From Haloplanus aerogenes (GTDB taxonomy: Archaea > Halobacteriota > Halobacteria > Halobacteriales > Haloferacaceae): a DNA stretch of 64,000 bases. The notes under the pieces were generated by a model. It searched no databases. It was not told the origin of the DNA and saw only the letters and a list, made by a program, of their open reading frames with translations. The stretch spans positions 496,001-560,000 of the forward strand of contig NZ_CP034145.1 in NCBI RefSeq assembly GCF_003856835.1, in the 5' to 3' direction. The position numbers were made by a program, and so were the translations under genes. Of the stretch, positions 15,389-26,135 are shown one piece after another (the stretch's first letter is position 1; the number at the start of each line of letters is the position of its first letter).

Positions 15389-17356
15389 ATGGGACGCACA
15401 CTCACGGAGAAAATTCTGGAGGATCATCTCGTAGACGGCGACATCGAGACGGGCGAGGAGGTCGGCATCGAGGTCGATCAGACCATCGCCCACGACCTCA
15501 CCGGGACGATGGCGTGGCTGCAGTTCGAGGCACTCGGCCTCGACGAGGTGCAGGTCGAAGTCGCCGGCCAGCACTGCGACCACCAGACCTACCAGCCGGA
15601 CTACAAGGTCTCCGACGACCACCGCTTCCTGCGCTCCGCCGCCGGGACGTACGGCGCCTACTTCGCCCGTCCCGGTACTGGCATCCTCCATCAGGTCCAC
15701 AAGGAGAACTTCACCGCGCCGGGCAAGACGCTGCTCGGCGCCGACTCCCACACCCCGACCGCCGGCGGCCTCGGCTGTCTCGGCATCGGCACCGGTGGCC
15801 TCGACGTGGCGACGGCGATGGGCGGCGCGCCCTACTATCTCGACGTGCCCGAAATCGTCAACGTCCGACTGGAAGGTGAACTCCCCGAGTGGTCGACGGC
15901 GAAGGACGTGATCCTCGAACTCCTCCGCCGCTACTCGGTCAAGTTCGGCGTCGGCAAGGTGTTCGAGTACACCGGTCCCGGCGTCGAGACGCTCTCCGCC
16001 CACGAACGGACCGTCATCACGAACATGGGGACGGAACTCGGCGCGACCACGTCCATCTTCCCGTCCGACGAGCGGACGAAGGAGTTCTTCGAGCGACTCG
16101 GCCGGCCGGCGGACTACGTCGAACTCGTGCCCGACGAGGACGCCGACTACGACGAGGAAATCGTCGTCGACCTCTCCGACCTCGAACCGCTCATCTCCTG
16201 TCCGTCGATGCCCGACAACGTCGTGCCGGTCCGCGAGGTGGCGGGGACGGAGACCGATCAGGTGCTCGTCGGCTCCTGTACCAACGGCGCCTACGAGGAT
16301 ATCCTCCCGGTGGCGAAGATGCTCCGCGACCGCGAGGTGGCGAAGCAGACCGAGATGATCGTCGCGCCGGGGTCGAAACAGGCCTCCGAGATGCTGGCGC
16401 GCAACGGTCTCACCGCGGAACTGATGGCCGCCGGCGTCAACATCTCCGAGGCGACGTGTGGCGCCTGCATCGGCGCGGGCCACGTCCCCGCCTCCGACTC
16501 CGTGAGCGTCCGCACCTTCAACCGCAACTTCGAGGGACGGTCGGGAATGGAAGACGACGCGGTCTACCTCTGCTCGCCCGAGGTGGCGGCGGCGACGGCG
16601 CTCACCGGCGAGATCACCGATCCGCGTGACCTCGCGGACGAACTCGACGGCCTCGAAGCGCCCGGCTTCGAGTACCCCGAGCGCTACATCGGCGCCAGCG
16701 AGTCGGACATCATCATGCCCGACGAGGCGGTCGACGACGGCCTCGTCAAGGGGCCGAACATCGACGAAGTGCCGCTGAAGGACCCGCTGGGCAGCGACCT
16801 CGACGGCCCGGCGCTCCTGAAGATGCCGGACAACATCACCACCGACCACGTGATCCCGGCGACACAGGAGGTGTCGGTCTACCGCTCGAACGTCCCCAAA
16901 CTCTCGGAGTTCACGCTCAAGCGGGTGGACGAGACGTTCGCTAGCCGCGCCGCGGACGCCGACGGCGGCTTCCTCGTCGCCGGCGAGAACTACGGACAGG
17001 GCTCCTCCCGCGAACACGCCGCGCTCTGTCCCATGTATCTGGGTATCCACGCCGTCTTCGCGCAATCCTTCGCCCGCATCCACAAGTCCAACCTGATCAA
17101 CTTCGGCCTCCTGCCGCTGACCATCGACCAGGAAACCTACGACCGGATCGACCAGGGCGACGACATCGAAATCGTCGACGACGCGGTCACCGCGGTGGAG
17201 TCGGGACAGGAGACGTTCACGATCCGCGTCAACGACGACTGGGAAGCCGAGGCCCACCTCGACGCGAACGAGCGCGAACGCGAACTGCTCGCGGCGGGTG
17301 GCAAACTTCCGCACACTCGGCAGCAGTTCGGTGACGCCGTCGACGAGGAGGCCTGA
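15389..17356 (+). CDS. Aconitate hydratase, paralogue 2
   Basis: 655 aa, colinear with the protein at 6587-8563 over its whole length. Cluster cysteines are kept in VGSCTNGAYED and TCGACIGAGH; the second motif has Ala where paralogue 1 and mitochondrial aconitase have Pro. GADSHTPTAGG, DNITTDHVIPA and GENYGQGSSREHA are also present. It could be a second aconitase for different growth or oxidative conditions, or a 2-methyl(iso)citrate/homo-aconitase-like enzyme; the sequence does not decide. It has its own strong TATA box. Confidence 0.88.
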   Translation: MGRTLTEKILEDHLVDGDIETGEEVGIEVDQTIAHDLTGTMAWLQFEALGLDEVQVEVAGQHCDHQTYQPDYKVSDDHRFLRSAAGTYGAYFARPGTGILHQVHKENFTAPGKTLLGADSHTPTAGGLGCLGIGTGGLDVATAMGGAPYYLDVPEIVNVRLEGELPEWSTAKDVILELLRRYSVKFGVGKVFEYTGPGVETLSAHERTVITNMGTELGATTSIFPSDERTKEFFERLGRPADYVELVPDEDADYDEEIVVDLSDLEPLISCPSMPDNVVPVREVAGTETDQVLVGSCTNGAYEDILPVAKMLRDREVAKQTEMIVAPGSKQASEMLARNGLTAELMAAGVNISEATCGACIGAGHVPASDSVSVRTFNRNFEGRSGMEDDAVYLCSPEVAAATALTGEITDPRDLADELDGLEAPGFEYPERYIGASESDIIMPDEAVDDGLVKGPNIDEVPLKDPLGSDLDGPALLKMPDNITTDHVIPATQEVSVYRSNVPKLSEFTLKRVDETFASRAADADGGFLVAGENYGQGSSREHAALCPMYLGIHAVFAQSFARIHKSNLINFGLLPLTIDQETYDRIDQGDDIEIVDDAVTAVESGQETFTIRVNDDWEAEAHLDANERERELLAAGGKLPHTRQQFGDAVDEEA

Positions 17357-17395
17357 CGCCCCTAGTTTCAACACTCACCGGGCGGTTGGGGGCGC

Positions 17396-18235
17396 ATGAA
17401 CGTTCCGACCCGGACGCTCCCCAGCGGCGACGAACTGCCCCAACTCGGCTTCGGCACGTGGAACCTCGACGACGAGACCGTCACGGACGCGGTGCGGACG
17501 GCGCTCGACGCCGGCTACACCCACGTCGACACCGCCGAGGGCTACCACAACGAGGCCGCCATCGGCGACGCCCTCGCGGACTACGACCGCGACGACTACT
17601 TCCTCACCTCGAAGGTCCTCCCCAAACACCTCGATTACGAGTCGGTGATCGAATCCTGCGAGGCGTCACTCGACCGCCTCGGCGTCGACGCGCTCGATCT
17701 CTACCTGATCCACTGGCCGAATCCCGCCATCTCGGTGCGGGAGTCGCTGTCCGCGATGGCGACCCTGCACGACCGGGGCCTCGTCCGCAACGTCGGCGTC
17801 TCGAACTTCAGCGCGTACCAGCTCAGTTGTGCCCAGCACGTCGCGAACGTCCCCATCGCGGTCAACCAGATCGAGTTCCATCCGTGGTTCCAGCGCCCCG
17901 ACCTCGTCGACTACTGTCGGGAGACGGACGTGGTCGTCGAGGCGGCGGCGCCGCTCGCCCGGACGGAGGTACTGGACGACGAGGTGGTACAGGAACTGGC
18001 CGACGCTTCCGGCCGGTCGCCGGCGGCCGTCGTGTTGAAGTGGGCTATCGAGCGCGGGATCACCGTCCTCCCGAAGTCGTCGAACCCGGAGCACATCCGC
18101 GCGAACGCCGACCTGTTCGACTGGGAGCTAGACGAGGCGGAGCTGGCGCGCCTCGACGAGCGCGACCGGAACCGACCGGTGTACGACACGCTCACGCGGG
18201 ACTGGACCGACGACGTGTACGGCGTCGCGGAGTGA
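17396..18235 (+). CDS. Aldo/keto reductase
   Basis: 279 aa AKR with the full catalytic tetrad: Asp in HVDTAEGY, Tyr in the same motif, Lys in LTSKVLPKH and His in YLIHWPNP. NADPH-contact segments VGVSNFSAYQL and LPKSSNPEHIRAN are present. It resembles the 2,5-diketo-D-gluconate-reductase/AKR5 branch and reduces small aldehydes or ketones; the true substrate is unknown. It starts 39 bp after acn2 but with its own ATG context. Confidence 0.9.
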   Translation: MNVPTRTLPSGDELPQLGFGTWNLDDETVTDAVRTALDAGYTHVDTAEGYHNEAAIGDALADYDRDDYFLTSKVLPKHLDYESVIESCEASLDRLGVDALDLYLIHWPNPAISVRESLSAMATLHDRGLVRNVGVSNFSAYQLSCAQHVANVPIAVNQIEFHPWFQRPDLVDYCRETDVVVEAAAPLARTEVLDDEVVQELADASGRSPAAVVLKWAIERGITVLPKSSNPEHIRANADLFDWELDEAELARLDERDRNRPVYDTLTRDWTDDVYGVAE

Positions 18236-18244
18236 GGTCTCCCC

Positions 18245-18541
18245 TCACGCGAGCAGATCCTCGTCGCACTCGGCACAGACGGTCATCTCGTTGACGGTCT
18301 TGCTGGCGGGGTTCTCTCCACAGAGTTCACACAGTTCGACCCGTGCGCCGACCGCGCGCGTCGGCTCGGCGCGGGGGCGAGCGCCGCCCTCTCGGTTACG
18401 GTCGCGGTCACCGTCCGGCGTCCCTCCTTCCCCCTCCGCCATCGCCTCGTGAGGGAGCGACGGGCCTCGAATCCGCGTGAAATAGAGGACGACGCCGAGC
18501 AGTACGAGCGACCCGACGAGGAATCCCAGTTCGAAAGCCAT
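18245..18541 (-). CDS. Membrane-anchored zinc-ribbon protein
   Basis: 98 aa. One N-terminal transmembrane helix (about residues 4-24, ELGFLVGSLVLLGVVLYFT), a charged linker, and a C-terminal zinc ribbon with CELCG and CAECD (about 71-93). The ribbon would face the cytoplasm or bind a partner; function unknown. ATG 18541 is chosen because the helix follows directly; longer in-frame starts would add an implausible basic extension. Confidence 0.7.
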   Translation of the reverse strand: MAFELGFLVGSLVLLGVVLYFTRIRGPSLPHEAMAEGEGGTPDGDRDRNREGGARPRAEPTRAVGARVELCELCGENPASKTVNEMTVCAECDEDLLA

Positions 18542-18614
18542 CGTTCCCCCTACGTGCTCGACGTTCGTTAGCGTTTCCCACCGCACCTTTATCGGTGCGT
18601 GCTGAGGGACCGGT

Positions 18615-19577
18615 ATGGTCGACCCGGCACTCATCCTTCCACCGCACCCGGACGAACGCTGGCAACTCGCGAAACAGATGGGCGTCACGAGCGCCGTCGT
18701 CCATCCGCTCGAAATCGGTGACGGGCGCACGTCGTGGACGTACGACGACCTCCTGCGACTCACCAACTGGTTCGACGACGCCGGCCTCGACGTGCGCGTC
18801 CTCGAGGGGAGCGTCCCCATCTCCGAGCGCATCCGCCTCGGGCGCGAGGGTCGCGACGAGGACATCGAGACGTTCCAGCAGTTCCTCCGGGACTGCGGCC
18901 GGGTCGGCATCCCGGTCGTCTGCTACGACTGGATGGCCGGTATCCGGTGGGCGCGCACCGAGGCCCACGTCGAGTCTCGCGGTGGGTCGCTCGTGACCGG
19001 CTACACGCACGACCGGATGCAGGGGCCGTCGCCGTCGCTCGACGTGTCCCACGAGGACCTCTGGGAAGCGCTGGAGTATTTCCTCCGCGAGGTGACGCCC
19101 GTCGCCGAGGAGGCGGGCGTGAAACTCGCGCTCCACCCGGACGACCCGCCCCGCGAGTCCGTCCGGGGGATTCCGCGCATCGTCACCAGCCCCGAGGCCT
19201 ACGAACGCGTCCTCGACTGTTACGACAGTCCGTACAACGGCATCACGTTCTGTCAGGGGAACTTCGCGGCGATGGGCGTCGACGTTCCGAGAACGATCCG
19301 TCGCTTCGGCGACCGGATCAACTTCGTCCACTTCCGGGATGTCGAGGGCGACGCCGACGACTTCGTGGAGACGTGGCACGACGACGGCCCGACGGATATG
19401 TACGCCGCGATGCGAGCGTACCGGGAGGCCGTCGACGACGACGTGCCGATGCGCCCCGACCACGTGCCCACGATGGCGGGCGAGGACAACTCGAATCCGG
19501 GGTATCACACGAAGGGGCGCCTGTTCGCGGTCGGCTACATGCGGGGATTGCTGGAGGCCGCAGAATCCGGTCGATAG
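18615..19577 (+). CDS. Mannonate dehydratase (UxuA)-like protein
   Basis: 320 aa TIM barrel of the xylose-isomerase-like superfamily. UxuA landmarks: KLALHPDDPP (His/Asp metal ligands) near residue 175, FCQGNFAAMG, INFVHFRDVEG and RPDHVPTMAGE, then GYHTKGRLFAVGYMRGL. It would dehydrate D-mannonate to 2-keto-3-deoxygluconate in hexuronate use. No other uronate genes are nearby, and it is shorter than E. coli UxuA (394 aa), so the substrate may differ. ATG at 18615. Confidence 0.78.
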   Translation: MVDPALILPPHPDERWQLAKQMGVTSAVVHPLEIGDGRTSWTYDDLLRLTNWFDDAGLDVRVLEGSVPISERIRLGREGRDEDIETFQQFLRDCGRVGIPVVCYDWMAGIRWARTEAHVESRGGSLVTGYTHDRMQGPSPSLDVSHEDLWEALEYFLREVTPVAEEAGVKLALHPDDPPRESVRGIPRIVTSPEAYERVLDCYDSPYNGITFCQGNFAAMGVDVPRTIRRFGDRINFVHFRDVEGDADDFVETWHDDGPTDMYAAMRAYREAVDDDVPMRPDHVPTMAGEDNSNPGYHTKGRLFAVGYMRGLLEAAESGR

Positions 19578-19583
19578 CCGGCC

Positions 19584-19814
19584 TCAGCCCTCCAGTCCCC
19601 ACGCCACCCGATCCCAGAACCGCTCGTAGGCGTAGTACGTCCCCGTCTTGACGAGGTTGGCGACGAGGCCGATGCTCGCCGCCTCGCCGAGATCGCCGAC
19701 GACGGCCCACGCGACGACGACGGTGACGATCACCATCAACAGGCGGTAGCCGAGGGTCTTGACGAGGGCTCGCGACCGCGGCTGGCGAGGGCGGGCTGTG
19801 ACGCTCGGCACCAT
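19584..19814 (-). CDS. DUF2061 family small membrane protein
   Basis: 76 aa. A basic N-terminus then two hydrophobic segments (about residues 22-42 and 45-62), with the family pattern KTLGYRLLMVIVT ... TGTYYAYERFWDRV. Function unknown. It is convergent with the mannonate-dehydratase-like gene; the stops are about 6 bp apart. Confidence 0.85.
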   Translation of the reverse strand: MVPSVTARPRQPRSRALVKTLGYRLLMVIVTVVVAWAVVGDLGEAASIGLVANLVKTGTYYAYERFWDRVAWGLEG

Positions 19815-19926
19815 ACCACGCGCTACGGGCGCCCCCTCCCTAAATGTAACTGCTAGTAGTAACCTTCTGACCGAATAGTAAGCGGAAACGGTTATTTCGC
19901 GCTCGAAACAGCGGTGGCGGGACGCT

Positions 19927-21543
19927 CTATTCGAGGTCGGGCCGCGAGAGTTCCGTGTACTTGGCGGTCAGGAACTCGAGCAGGACCGGCGTGCCTTCCT
20001 CGTTCTTCTGGACGGCGCGCTCGATGGCGTCGGAGATCTCGCTCGGGTCCTCGACGCGTTCGCCGTAGCCACCCATGGACTCCGCGAAGTCGGCGTAGTG
20101 CCCCGAGAACGGCGTGTCGTAGCTCGCCATCTCGAAGTTGTTGAGCACGACCGCGATGATCGGAATGTCCTCGCGGACGGCCGTCTCGAAGTCCATGCCG
20201 ACCATGCCGATGGCACCGTCGCCCATGACGTGGACGCAGGTCTTCTCGGGCTTGGCGAGTTTCGCGCCCATCATGAGGCCGAGGCCGTAGCCGAGCTGGG
20301 TCGTCTTGCCCCAGCCGAGGTAGGAGAGCGGCTCGGTGACGTTGAAGAAGGGCGCCATGAAGTCACGCGCGTTGCCGGCGTCGGCGGTGGCGACGACCTC
20401 CTCTTTGTCGAGGGTCTGGTCGAGTTCGTAGACGACGCGGTAGGGGTTGATCGGCGCCTCGTCGGATTCAAGCACGTCCGACCAGTCGGCGAGCCACTCT
20501 TCCTCGATCGCCGCGATTTCGCTCGTCACGTCGTCGTAGCGGCCGAAGTCGGCGTCGTCGCCGACGCGGTCCGCGATTTCGTCCACGAGCGCTTCGAGGA
20601 CGAGTTTGGCGTCGCCGATGACCGCGAGGTCGGATTTGTAGTCCTTGTCGACGTCGCCGGGGTCGTTCGTCGAGTGGATGAGGGTGTTGTCCTCGGTGGG
20701 CGGCGTGATGCCGTACGCCGTCTTGGTAAAGCTGCAACCGATGCCGAAGAGCACGTCCGCCTCGTGGATGAAGTGGTTGAGCTGGCGGGGTTCGCTCTTC
20801 GAGCCGGCACCGAGCGAGAGCGGGTGGTCCTCGGGGAAGGCGCTCTTGCCGTTGAGCGTGGTGGCGACCGGCGCTTCGAGCAGTTCCGCGAGTTCCTTCA
20901 GCGGCTCCCACGCCTTCGCGTAGTGGACGCCCTGCCCGGCGTTGATGACCGGCAGGTCGGCGTCGACGAGGGCGTCGGCGGCCTTCTCGATGGCCTGCGG
21001 GTCGGGACCCGACCGCGTCGACGTGGTGGGCTCGTAGTCGATGTCACCGATCTCCTCTCGGAACACGTCTTTCGGAATCTCGACCAGCCCGGGGCGCTGG
21101 CGGCCGTTACGCGCCGCCTGGAACGCGCGCCGGATCGTCTCCCCGGTCGCGTCGGGGTCGGTCAACTGCTCCGTCGTCTTCGTGACCGCCTGATAGTTGA
21201 TGAGCGAACTGAACTTGGGGTCCGTGTTCGTCTTCGCGCGGGAGTAACCGGCCGGAAGCGCGACGATGGGCGCCGACTCGGCGTAGGCCTGCGCGATCCC
21301 GCCCACGGAGTTCTCCGTTCCCGGGCCGTGCTGGCAGGCGAACGCCTCGACCTGGTCACCGGAGGTGATCCGGGCGATGCCGTCGAGCATGTGTGCGCCC
21401 GTCCGCTCCTGTCGGACGACGATTGATCGGATGCCCGCTTCCTCCGCCGCGTTGTCGTCAAAGAGGGGGTTGCTCGGGAATCCGATCAGGTGTTCGACAC
21501 CTTCCTGTGCCAAGATATCCGCGATGGCATCTGTTACGTTCAT
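19927..21543 (-). CDS. Thiamine-diphosphate-dependent enzyme (acetolactate synthase-like fold)
   Basis: 538 aa. The N-terminal PYR domain carries the ThDP-activating Glu at residue 46 (VVRQERTGAHML). The central domain spans about 185-330. The C-terminal PP domain has the ThDP motif VMGDGAIGMVG followed by NNFEMASYD (GDG-x-NN). The family includes acetolactate synthase, sulfopyruvate decarboxylase, glyoxylate carboligase and benzaldehyde lyase; the substrate cannot be assigned. It is divergent from a D-2-hydroxyacid dehydrogenase with shared control DNA, suggesting a common 2-oxo/2-hydroxyacid pathway. I chose ATG 21543 over one 15 nt upstream. Confidence 0.85.
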   Translation of the reverse strand: MNVTDAIADILAQEGVEHLIGFPSNPLFDDNAAEEAGIRSIVVRQERTGAHMLDGIARITSGDQVEAFACQHGPGTENSVGGIAQAYAESAPIVALPAGYSRAKTNTDPKFSSLINYQAVTKTTEQLTDPDATGETIRRAFQAARNGRQRPGLVEIPKDVFREEIGDIDYEPTTSTRSGPDPQAIEKAADALVDADLPVINAGQGVHYAKAWEPLKELAELLEAPVATTLNGKSAFPEDHPLSLGAGSKSEPRQLNHFIHEADVLFGIGCSFTKTAYGITPPTEDNTLIHSTNDPGDVDKDYKSDLAVIGDAKLVLEALVDEIADRVGDDADFGRYDDVTSEIAAIEEEWLADWSDVLESDEAPINPYRVVYELDQTLDKEEVVATADAGNARDFMAPFFNVTEPLSYLGWGKTTQLGYGLGLMMGAKLAKPEKTCVHVMGDGAIGMVGMDFETAVREDIPIIAVVLNNFEMASYDTPFSGHYADFAESMGGYGERVEDPSEISDAIERAVQKNEEGTPVLLEFLTAKYTELSRPDLE

Positions 21544-21570
21544 CCTATATTCGAGCAACGACCCCCGGGG

Positions 21571-21594
21571 TTGTAAAGTTAATTTTTATTAAAG
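21571..21594. promoter_or_regulatory. AT-rich core of the divergent promoter region
   Basis: This short AT-rich island contains a perfect palindrome ttaat-tttt-attaa (about 21579-21592) and, on the minus strand, a TATA-like ctttacaa about 27 nt before the ThDP-enzyme ATG at 21543. Confidence 0.5.
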
Positions 21595-21617
21595 ATAAGG
21601 ACAGATACCTAAACGTT

Positions 21618-22789
<1,172 letters not shown>

Positions 22790-22870
22790 GCACCCAGATT
22801 CTGTCGGCTGTCGGATAGGTCTTGGGGCCGACCCACAATCTACTAACCGACGCCACCGCTACGTCGCCCG

Positions 22871-24286
22871 ATGGGTTCCGCCGCGTTCGACGCGCTCGCC
22901 GGCCTCCTCGACCGCGCCGGCGTCATCGACCGTCTCCGATTCCGGGAGACGTTCGACCTGTCGTGGCCCCGGATCGTCACGGGGCTCGCCATCATGTCGA
23001 AATCCACCGTCGATCTGGCGATGGTCGGGTGGGACGTGGGCACCGCGGCCGTCGCCGGCCTCGCCTTCGCCAACGCCTACTGGCAGGTGGGGAAGTTCCT
23101 CGGCATCGGCCTCGCCGGCGGGACGGTGTCGCTCGTCTCGCAGGCCTACGGCGCCGAGAACCCTGAGCGGGCGAGCGCCGCCGTCGCCGTCTCCCTCGTC
23201 GTCACGCTCCTGATCGCGGCGCCGCTCGCAACCGCTTACGCGCTCTTCGCGCCCGAACTCGTGGCCGTCCTCGGCTCCGAACCCGAACCGCTCCGCCACG
23301 CCGCCACCTACCTCGCCCTCGTCGCGCCCGCGCTCCTGTTCGAATTCCCGAACCTGATCGCCAGCCGAACCTACGCCGGCGTCGGCGACACCGTGACGCC
23401 CATGCTGATCCGGGCGGGCGGCGCGCTGATGAACATCGGCTTCTCGGCGGTCCTGATCTTCGGCTACGGCCTCGGCGTCGCCGGCGCCGCCATCGGCACC
23501 TCACTCGCGACGGGGGTCGTCGTCCTCGTCTTCGTGTGGGGGCTCGCCGGTCGCACCTACTTCGGCCGCGGGGCGTGCCCAATCGCCGTCTCGCGGGCGA
23601 CGCTCGCGTTCGACGGCTTCCTCCCGCTCACCCGCCGCCTCCTCGTCGTCTCCGCGCCACTGATGGCCCGCCGGACCGCCGAGATGCTCGTCGCCTTCCC
23701 CCTCGTCGCCATCGCCGCCACCTTCGGGCCGGCGGTCGTCGCCGCCTACGAGGTGGCCCGTCGGGTCCGCACCCTGATCGACAGTTTCTCGTGGGGCTTC
23801 TCCATCGCCGCGAGCACGCTCGTCGGGCAGCGTCTCGGTGCGGGCGACGAGGCCGACGCCGAGGCGTACGCCCGCGCCATCATCCGCCTCTCCGCGACGG
23901 TGTACGTCGTCGCCGCGGTGGTGGTGTTCGCCCTCTCGCCGTGGATCGCCGGCGTCTTCGTCGACGACCCCGCCGTCGTCGACATCGCCGCGCCCTTCGT
24001 CGCCGCCGCGGCCGTCAGTGTCGTCTTCCTCGGCATCGACGGCTCCGCCACCGGAACGCTCCGCGGCGCCGGCGACACCCAGTACCCCTTCTTCACCTCG
24101 CTTCTCGGCCGCTACGGCTGTGCGCTCCCCGTCGCAGCGCTCGGCCTCGTCACCACGCTCGGCGCTACCGCGCTCCTCGTCGCGCTGGTGGCCGAAACCG
24201 TCGTCCCGGCCATCCTGAACGTGCGACGCGTGCGCTCGAACCGCTGGAAGGCGGTGGGGCGCGCACACGTCGCGGCGGGTGACTAG
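22871..24286 (+). CDS. MATE family efflux transporter
   Basis: 471 aa with about 12 hydrophobic helices in two related halves, as in NorM/DinF proteins. The N-terminal half begins FRETFDLSWPRIVTGLAI, and the family patterns LAGGTVSLVSQAYGA and WGFSIAASTLVGQRLGAGD mark the equivalent positions of each half. It is probably a Na+- or H+-driven exporter of cationic drugs or metabolites. Its stop overlaps the convergent tenA stop. Confidence 0.9.
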   Translation: MGSAAFDALAGLLDRAGVIDRLRFRETFDLSWPRIVTGLAIMSKSTVDLAMVGWDVGTAAVAGLAFANAYWQVGKFLGIGLAGGTVSLVSQAYGAENPERASAAVAVSLVVTLLIAAPLATAYALFAPELVAVLGSEPEPLRHAATYLALVAPALLFEFPNLIASRTYAGVGDTVTPMLIRAGGALMNIGFSAVLIFGYGLGVAGAAIGTSLATGVVVLVFVWGLAGRTYFGRGACPIAVSRATLAFDGFLPLTRRLLVVSAPLMARRTAEMLVAFPLVAIAATFGPAVVAAYEVARRVRTLIDSFSWGFSIAASTLVGQRLGAGDEADAEAYARAIIRLSATVYVVAAVVVFALSPWIAGVFVDDPAVVDIAAPFVAAAAVSVVFLGIDGSATGTLRGAGDTQYPFFTSLLGRYGCALPVAALGLVTTLGATALLVALVAETVVPAILNVRRVRSNRWKAVGRAHVAAGD

Positions 24287-24966
24287 TCGTACGCCGCCGC
24301 GAAGAACGCCCGCTCCAGTTCGACCGTCCGCCGAAACAGCCGGTCCAGCCGTCGCTGTCGCCGCGGCGACGCCGCCGCCCCCTCGCGGTCGAGTTCTGCC
24401 CGGAGCCACCCCACGAAGTCGACGAACGCGGAGTTTGCGTGCAACTCGATCCACTCGTCGAGGTAGAACCGCTCGGGTCGCGGGTCGTCGATTCCGGTCG
24501 CCCACGTCTCGTACACCCACTCGGCGGGCACGAGGACGGCGAGCGTCTCGGCGTAGCCGCCCTCGCGTCCGGCGCGTTCGAGCAGGTCGATAAAGGCCCG
24601 CGTCGTGGCGTCGGGGTCCGCCTCCGGGTTGCCATCGAGCGCCCCGAACGACCGCTCGAAATAGTCGTTCTCCTCGCTCGTGAGGGTGCCGAGAAAGTCC
24701 GCGAGGCGACCCTTCGCGGCCATCGACGGCGCCTCGCCGAGCGCGTGGCCGAACGTCCCGGTCAGCGTCTCGACGAACGCGTAATCTTGCTCCAGATACC
24801 GGCGGAACACGTCGGCGTCCATCGTATCCTCGCCGAGTTCGCGGACGAACCGGCCGTCGACCGCCGCGGTCCAGTCGGGTTCGGACCGGGCGCGAAGCCA
24901 GTCGGTGAAGCGGGCGCCGTCGCGGCCGTCGGCGTACGCCGCGAACGTGTCGGCTACGTCGGGCAT
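24283..24966 (-). CDS. tenA: TenA family protein (thiaminase II / PqqC-like)
   Basis: 227 aa all-helical TenA fold: DAFRRYLEQDYAFVETL-like motif near residue 55, VLVPAEWVYETWA near 145, and a C-terminal VELERAFFAAAY with a conserved Glu. The protein contains no cysteine, so it belongs to the TenA-E rather than the TenA-C type. TenA enzymes salvage thiamin breakdown products such as aminopyrimidines. A ThDP enzyme lies 3 kb away, but a link is inference. ATG at 24966. Confidence 0.85.
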   Translation of the reverse strand: MPDVADTFAAYADGRDGARFTDWLRARSEPDWTAAVDGRFVRELGEDTMDADVFRRYLEQDYAFVETLTGTFGHALGEAPSMAAKGRLADFLGTLTSEENDYFERSFGALDGNPEADPDATTRAFIDLLERAGREGGYAETLAVLVPAEWVYETWATGIDDPRPERFYLDEWIELHANSAFVDFVGWLRAELDREGAAASPRRQRRLDRLFRRTVELERAFFAAAYD

Positions 24967-25040
24967 ACCTCCCGTTCGTCGAGCCACGGACAAATGGATT
25001 CCCGTCCGTGGGGTTTTGTCGCTCCGGCCGTAGAGTGGGT

Positions 25041-26075
25041 ATGACCGAACTCGGCATCGTGGGCGCCGGCGCCGCGGCGGCTGCGGCCTGTTACGTCGTC
25101 GACGGCGCGCTTCCGGACGCCTCGATCACCGTTCTGGAGAAGTCGGGCGGGGTCTGTGGTCGCGCGGCGACGCGCCGCCGCGGCGACGTGACCTACGACT
25201 ACGGCGCGAACTACCTGAAAGACGACGACCAGCGCGTCCTCGATGTGGTCCACGAGTTCGACGACGGCCTCGTCGAAGTCGACGGCGACGTTCACGTCTT
25301 CGACCGGACGGAGACGGTGAGCGGGGGTCGGGACGATCAGGAGCGCAAGTTCACGTACCGCACGGGACTGACCCGCCTCGCCAAACACCTGTTCGGCGCG
25401 ACCGACGCGACCGTCAACCGACGGACGCGGGTCGAAGGCGTCGCGCGCACGCACGACGACCGGTGGACGGTCACGGACGCCGACGGCGAGCGCTGGGGGC
25501 CTTTCGACGCCCTCCTGCTCAACCCGCCGGCGCCGCAGACGGCGACGTTGCTGGAGACGGCCGACTGGGACGCCGAGGCCCGCGACGATCTCCTGACCGC
25601 CGTCCGCGACGTGGACTACCGAACCATCTGGACCGCGGTACTCGGCTACCCGTTCGAACTCGACCGCCCCTACTACGCGCTGGTGAACACGGACAAGGAC
25701 CACGAAGTCGGCTGGATCGCCCGCGAGGAGTGTAAGCCGGGTCACGTCCCCGACGGCGAATCCGTGTTGGTCGTGCAGGCGAACCACGAGTGGTCCGTCG
25801 AGCACTACGGCGCGGACACCGCGGAGAACGTCGCCGCCCTCGCCGACCACGCGGCGTCGATTCTGGACGACGACCGGCTGGCCGACCCCGCGTGGACGGA
25901 CCACCAGGGCTGGCGCTACGCCCTCCCGGAGTCCGGACTGCGACGTGGCGTCCGCGACGCCGCCGAAGACGCCGGCTGCTACGTCGTCGGCGACTGGGTC
26001 GACGGCGAGGCCCGACTCCACGCCGCCGTTCGGTGCGGGCTGGAGACGGGCGAGCGACTCGTCTACGCGCTGTAG
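25041..26075 (+). CDS. FAD-dependent amine oxidase/renalase-like oxidoreductase
   Basis: 344 aa. N-terminal Rossmann dinucleotide motif LGIVGAGAAAAAACYVV, then the FAD-contact VLEKSGGVCGRAATRR and DYGANYL segments of the renalase/monoamine-oxidase group. The C-terminal CYVVGDWVDGEARLHAAVRCGLETG is the second FAD motif. Substrate unknown; haloarchaeal relatives are annotated only as NAD(P)/FAD-dependent. It is divergent from tenA, about 75 bp apart. Confidence 0.85.
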   Translation: MTELGIVGAGAAAAAACYVVDGALPDASITVLEKSGGVCGRAATRRRGDVTYDYGANYLKDDDQRVLDVVHEFDDGLVEVDGDVHVFDRTETVSGGRDDQERKFTYRTGLTRLAKHLFGATDATVNRRTRVEGVARTHDDRWTVTDADGERWGPFDALLLNPPAPQTATLLETADWDAEARDDLLTAVRDVDYRTIWTAVLGYPFELDRPYYALVNTDKDHEVGWIAREECKPGHVPDGESVLVVQANHEWSVEHYGADTAENVAALADHAASILDDDRLADPAWTDHQGWRYALPESGLRRGVRDAAEDAGCYVVGDWVDGEARLHAAVRCGLETGERLVYAL

Positions 26076-26100
26076 GGTCGCGGATCGTCGTTCTCGAGGA

Positions 26101-26110
26101 TACGTTTATG
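26101..26110 (+). promoter_or_regulatory. TATA box of the PGF-CTERM surface-protein gene
   Basis: tacgtttatg lies about 28 nt before ATG 26136, which supports that start and a leaderless transcript. Confidence 0.55.
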
Positions 26111-26135
26111 TCCGAAAGTCAACTATTTCGCCGAA

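Noticed and set aside
15383-17374. A 663-codon frame antisense to aconitase 2
   Set aside because: It mirrors a well-supported aconitase gene exactly; composition is not haloarchaeal-like and no domain is visible.
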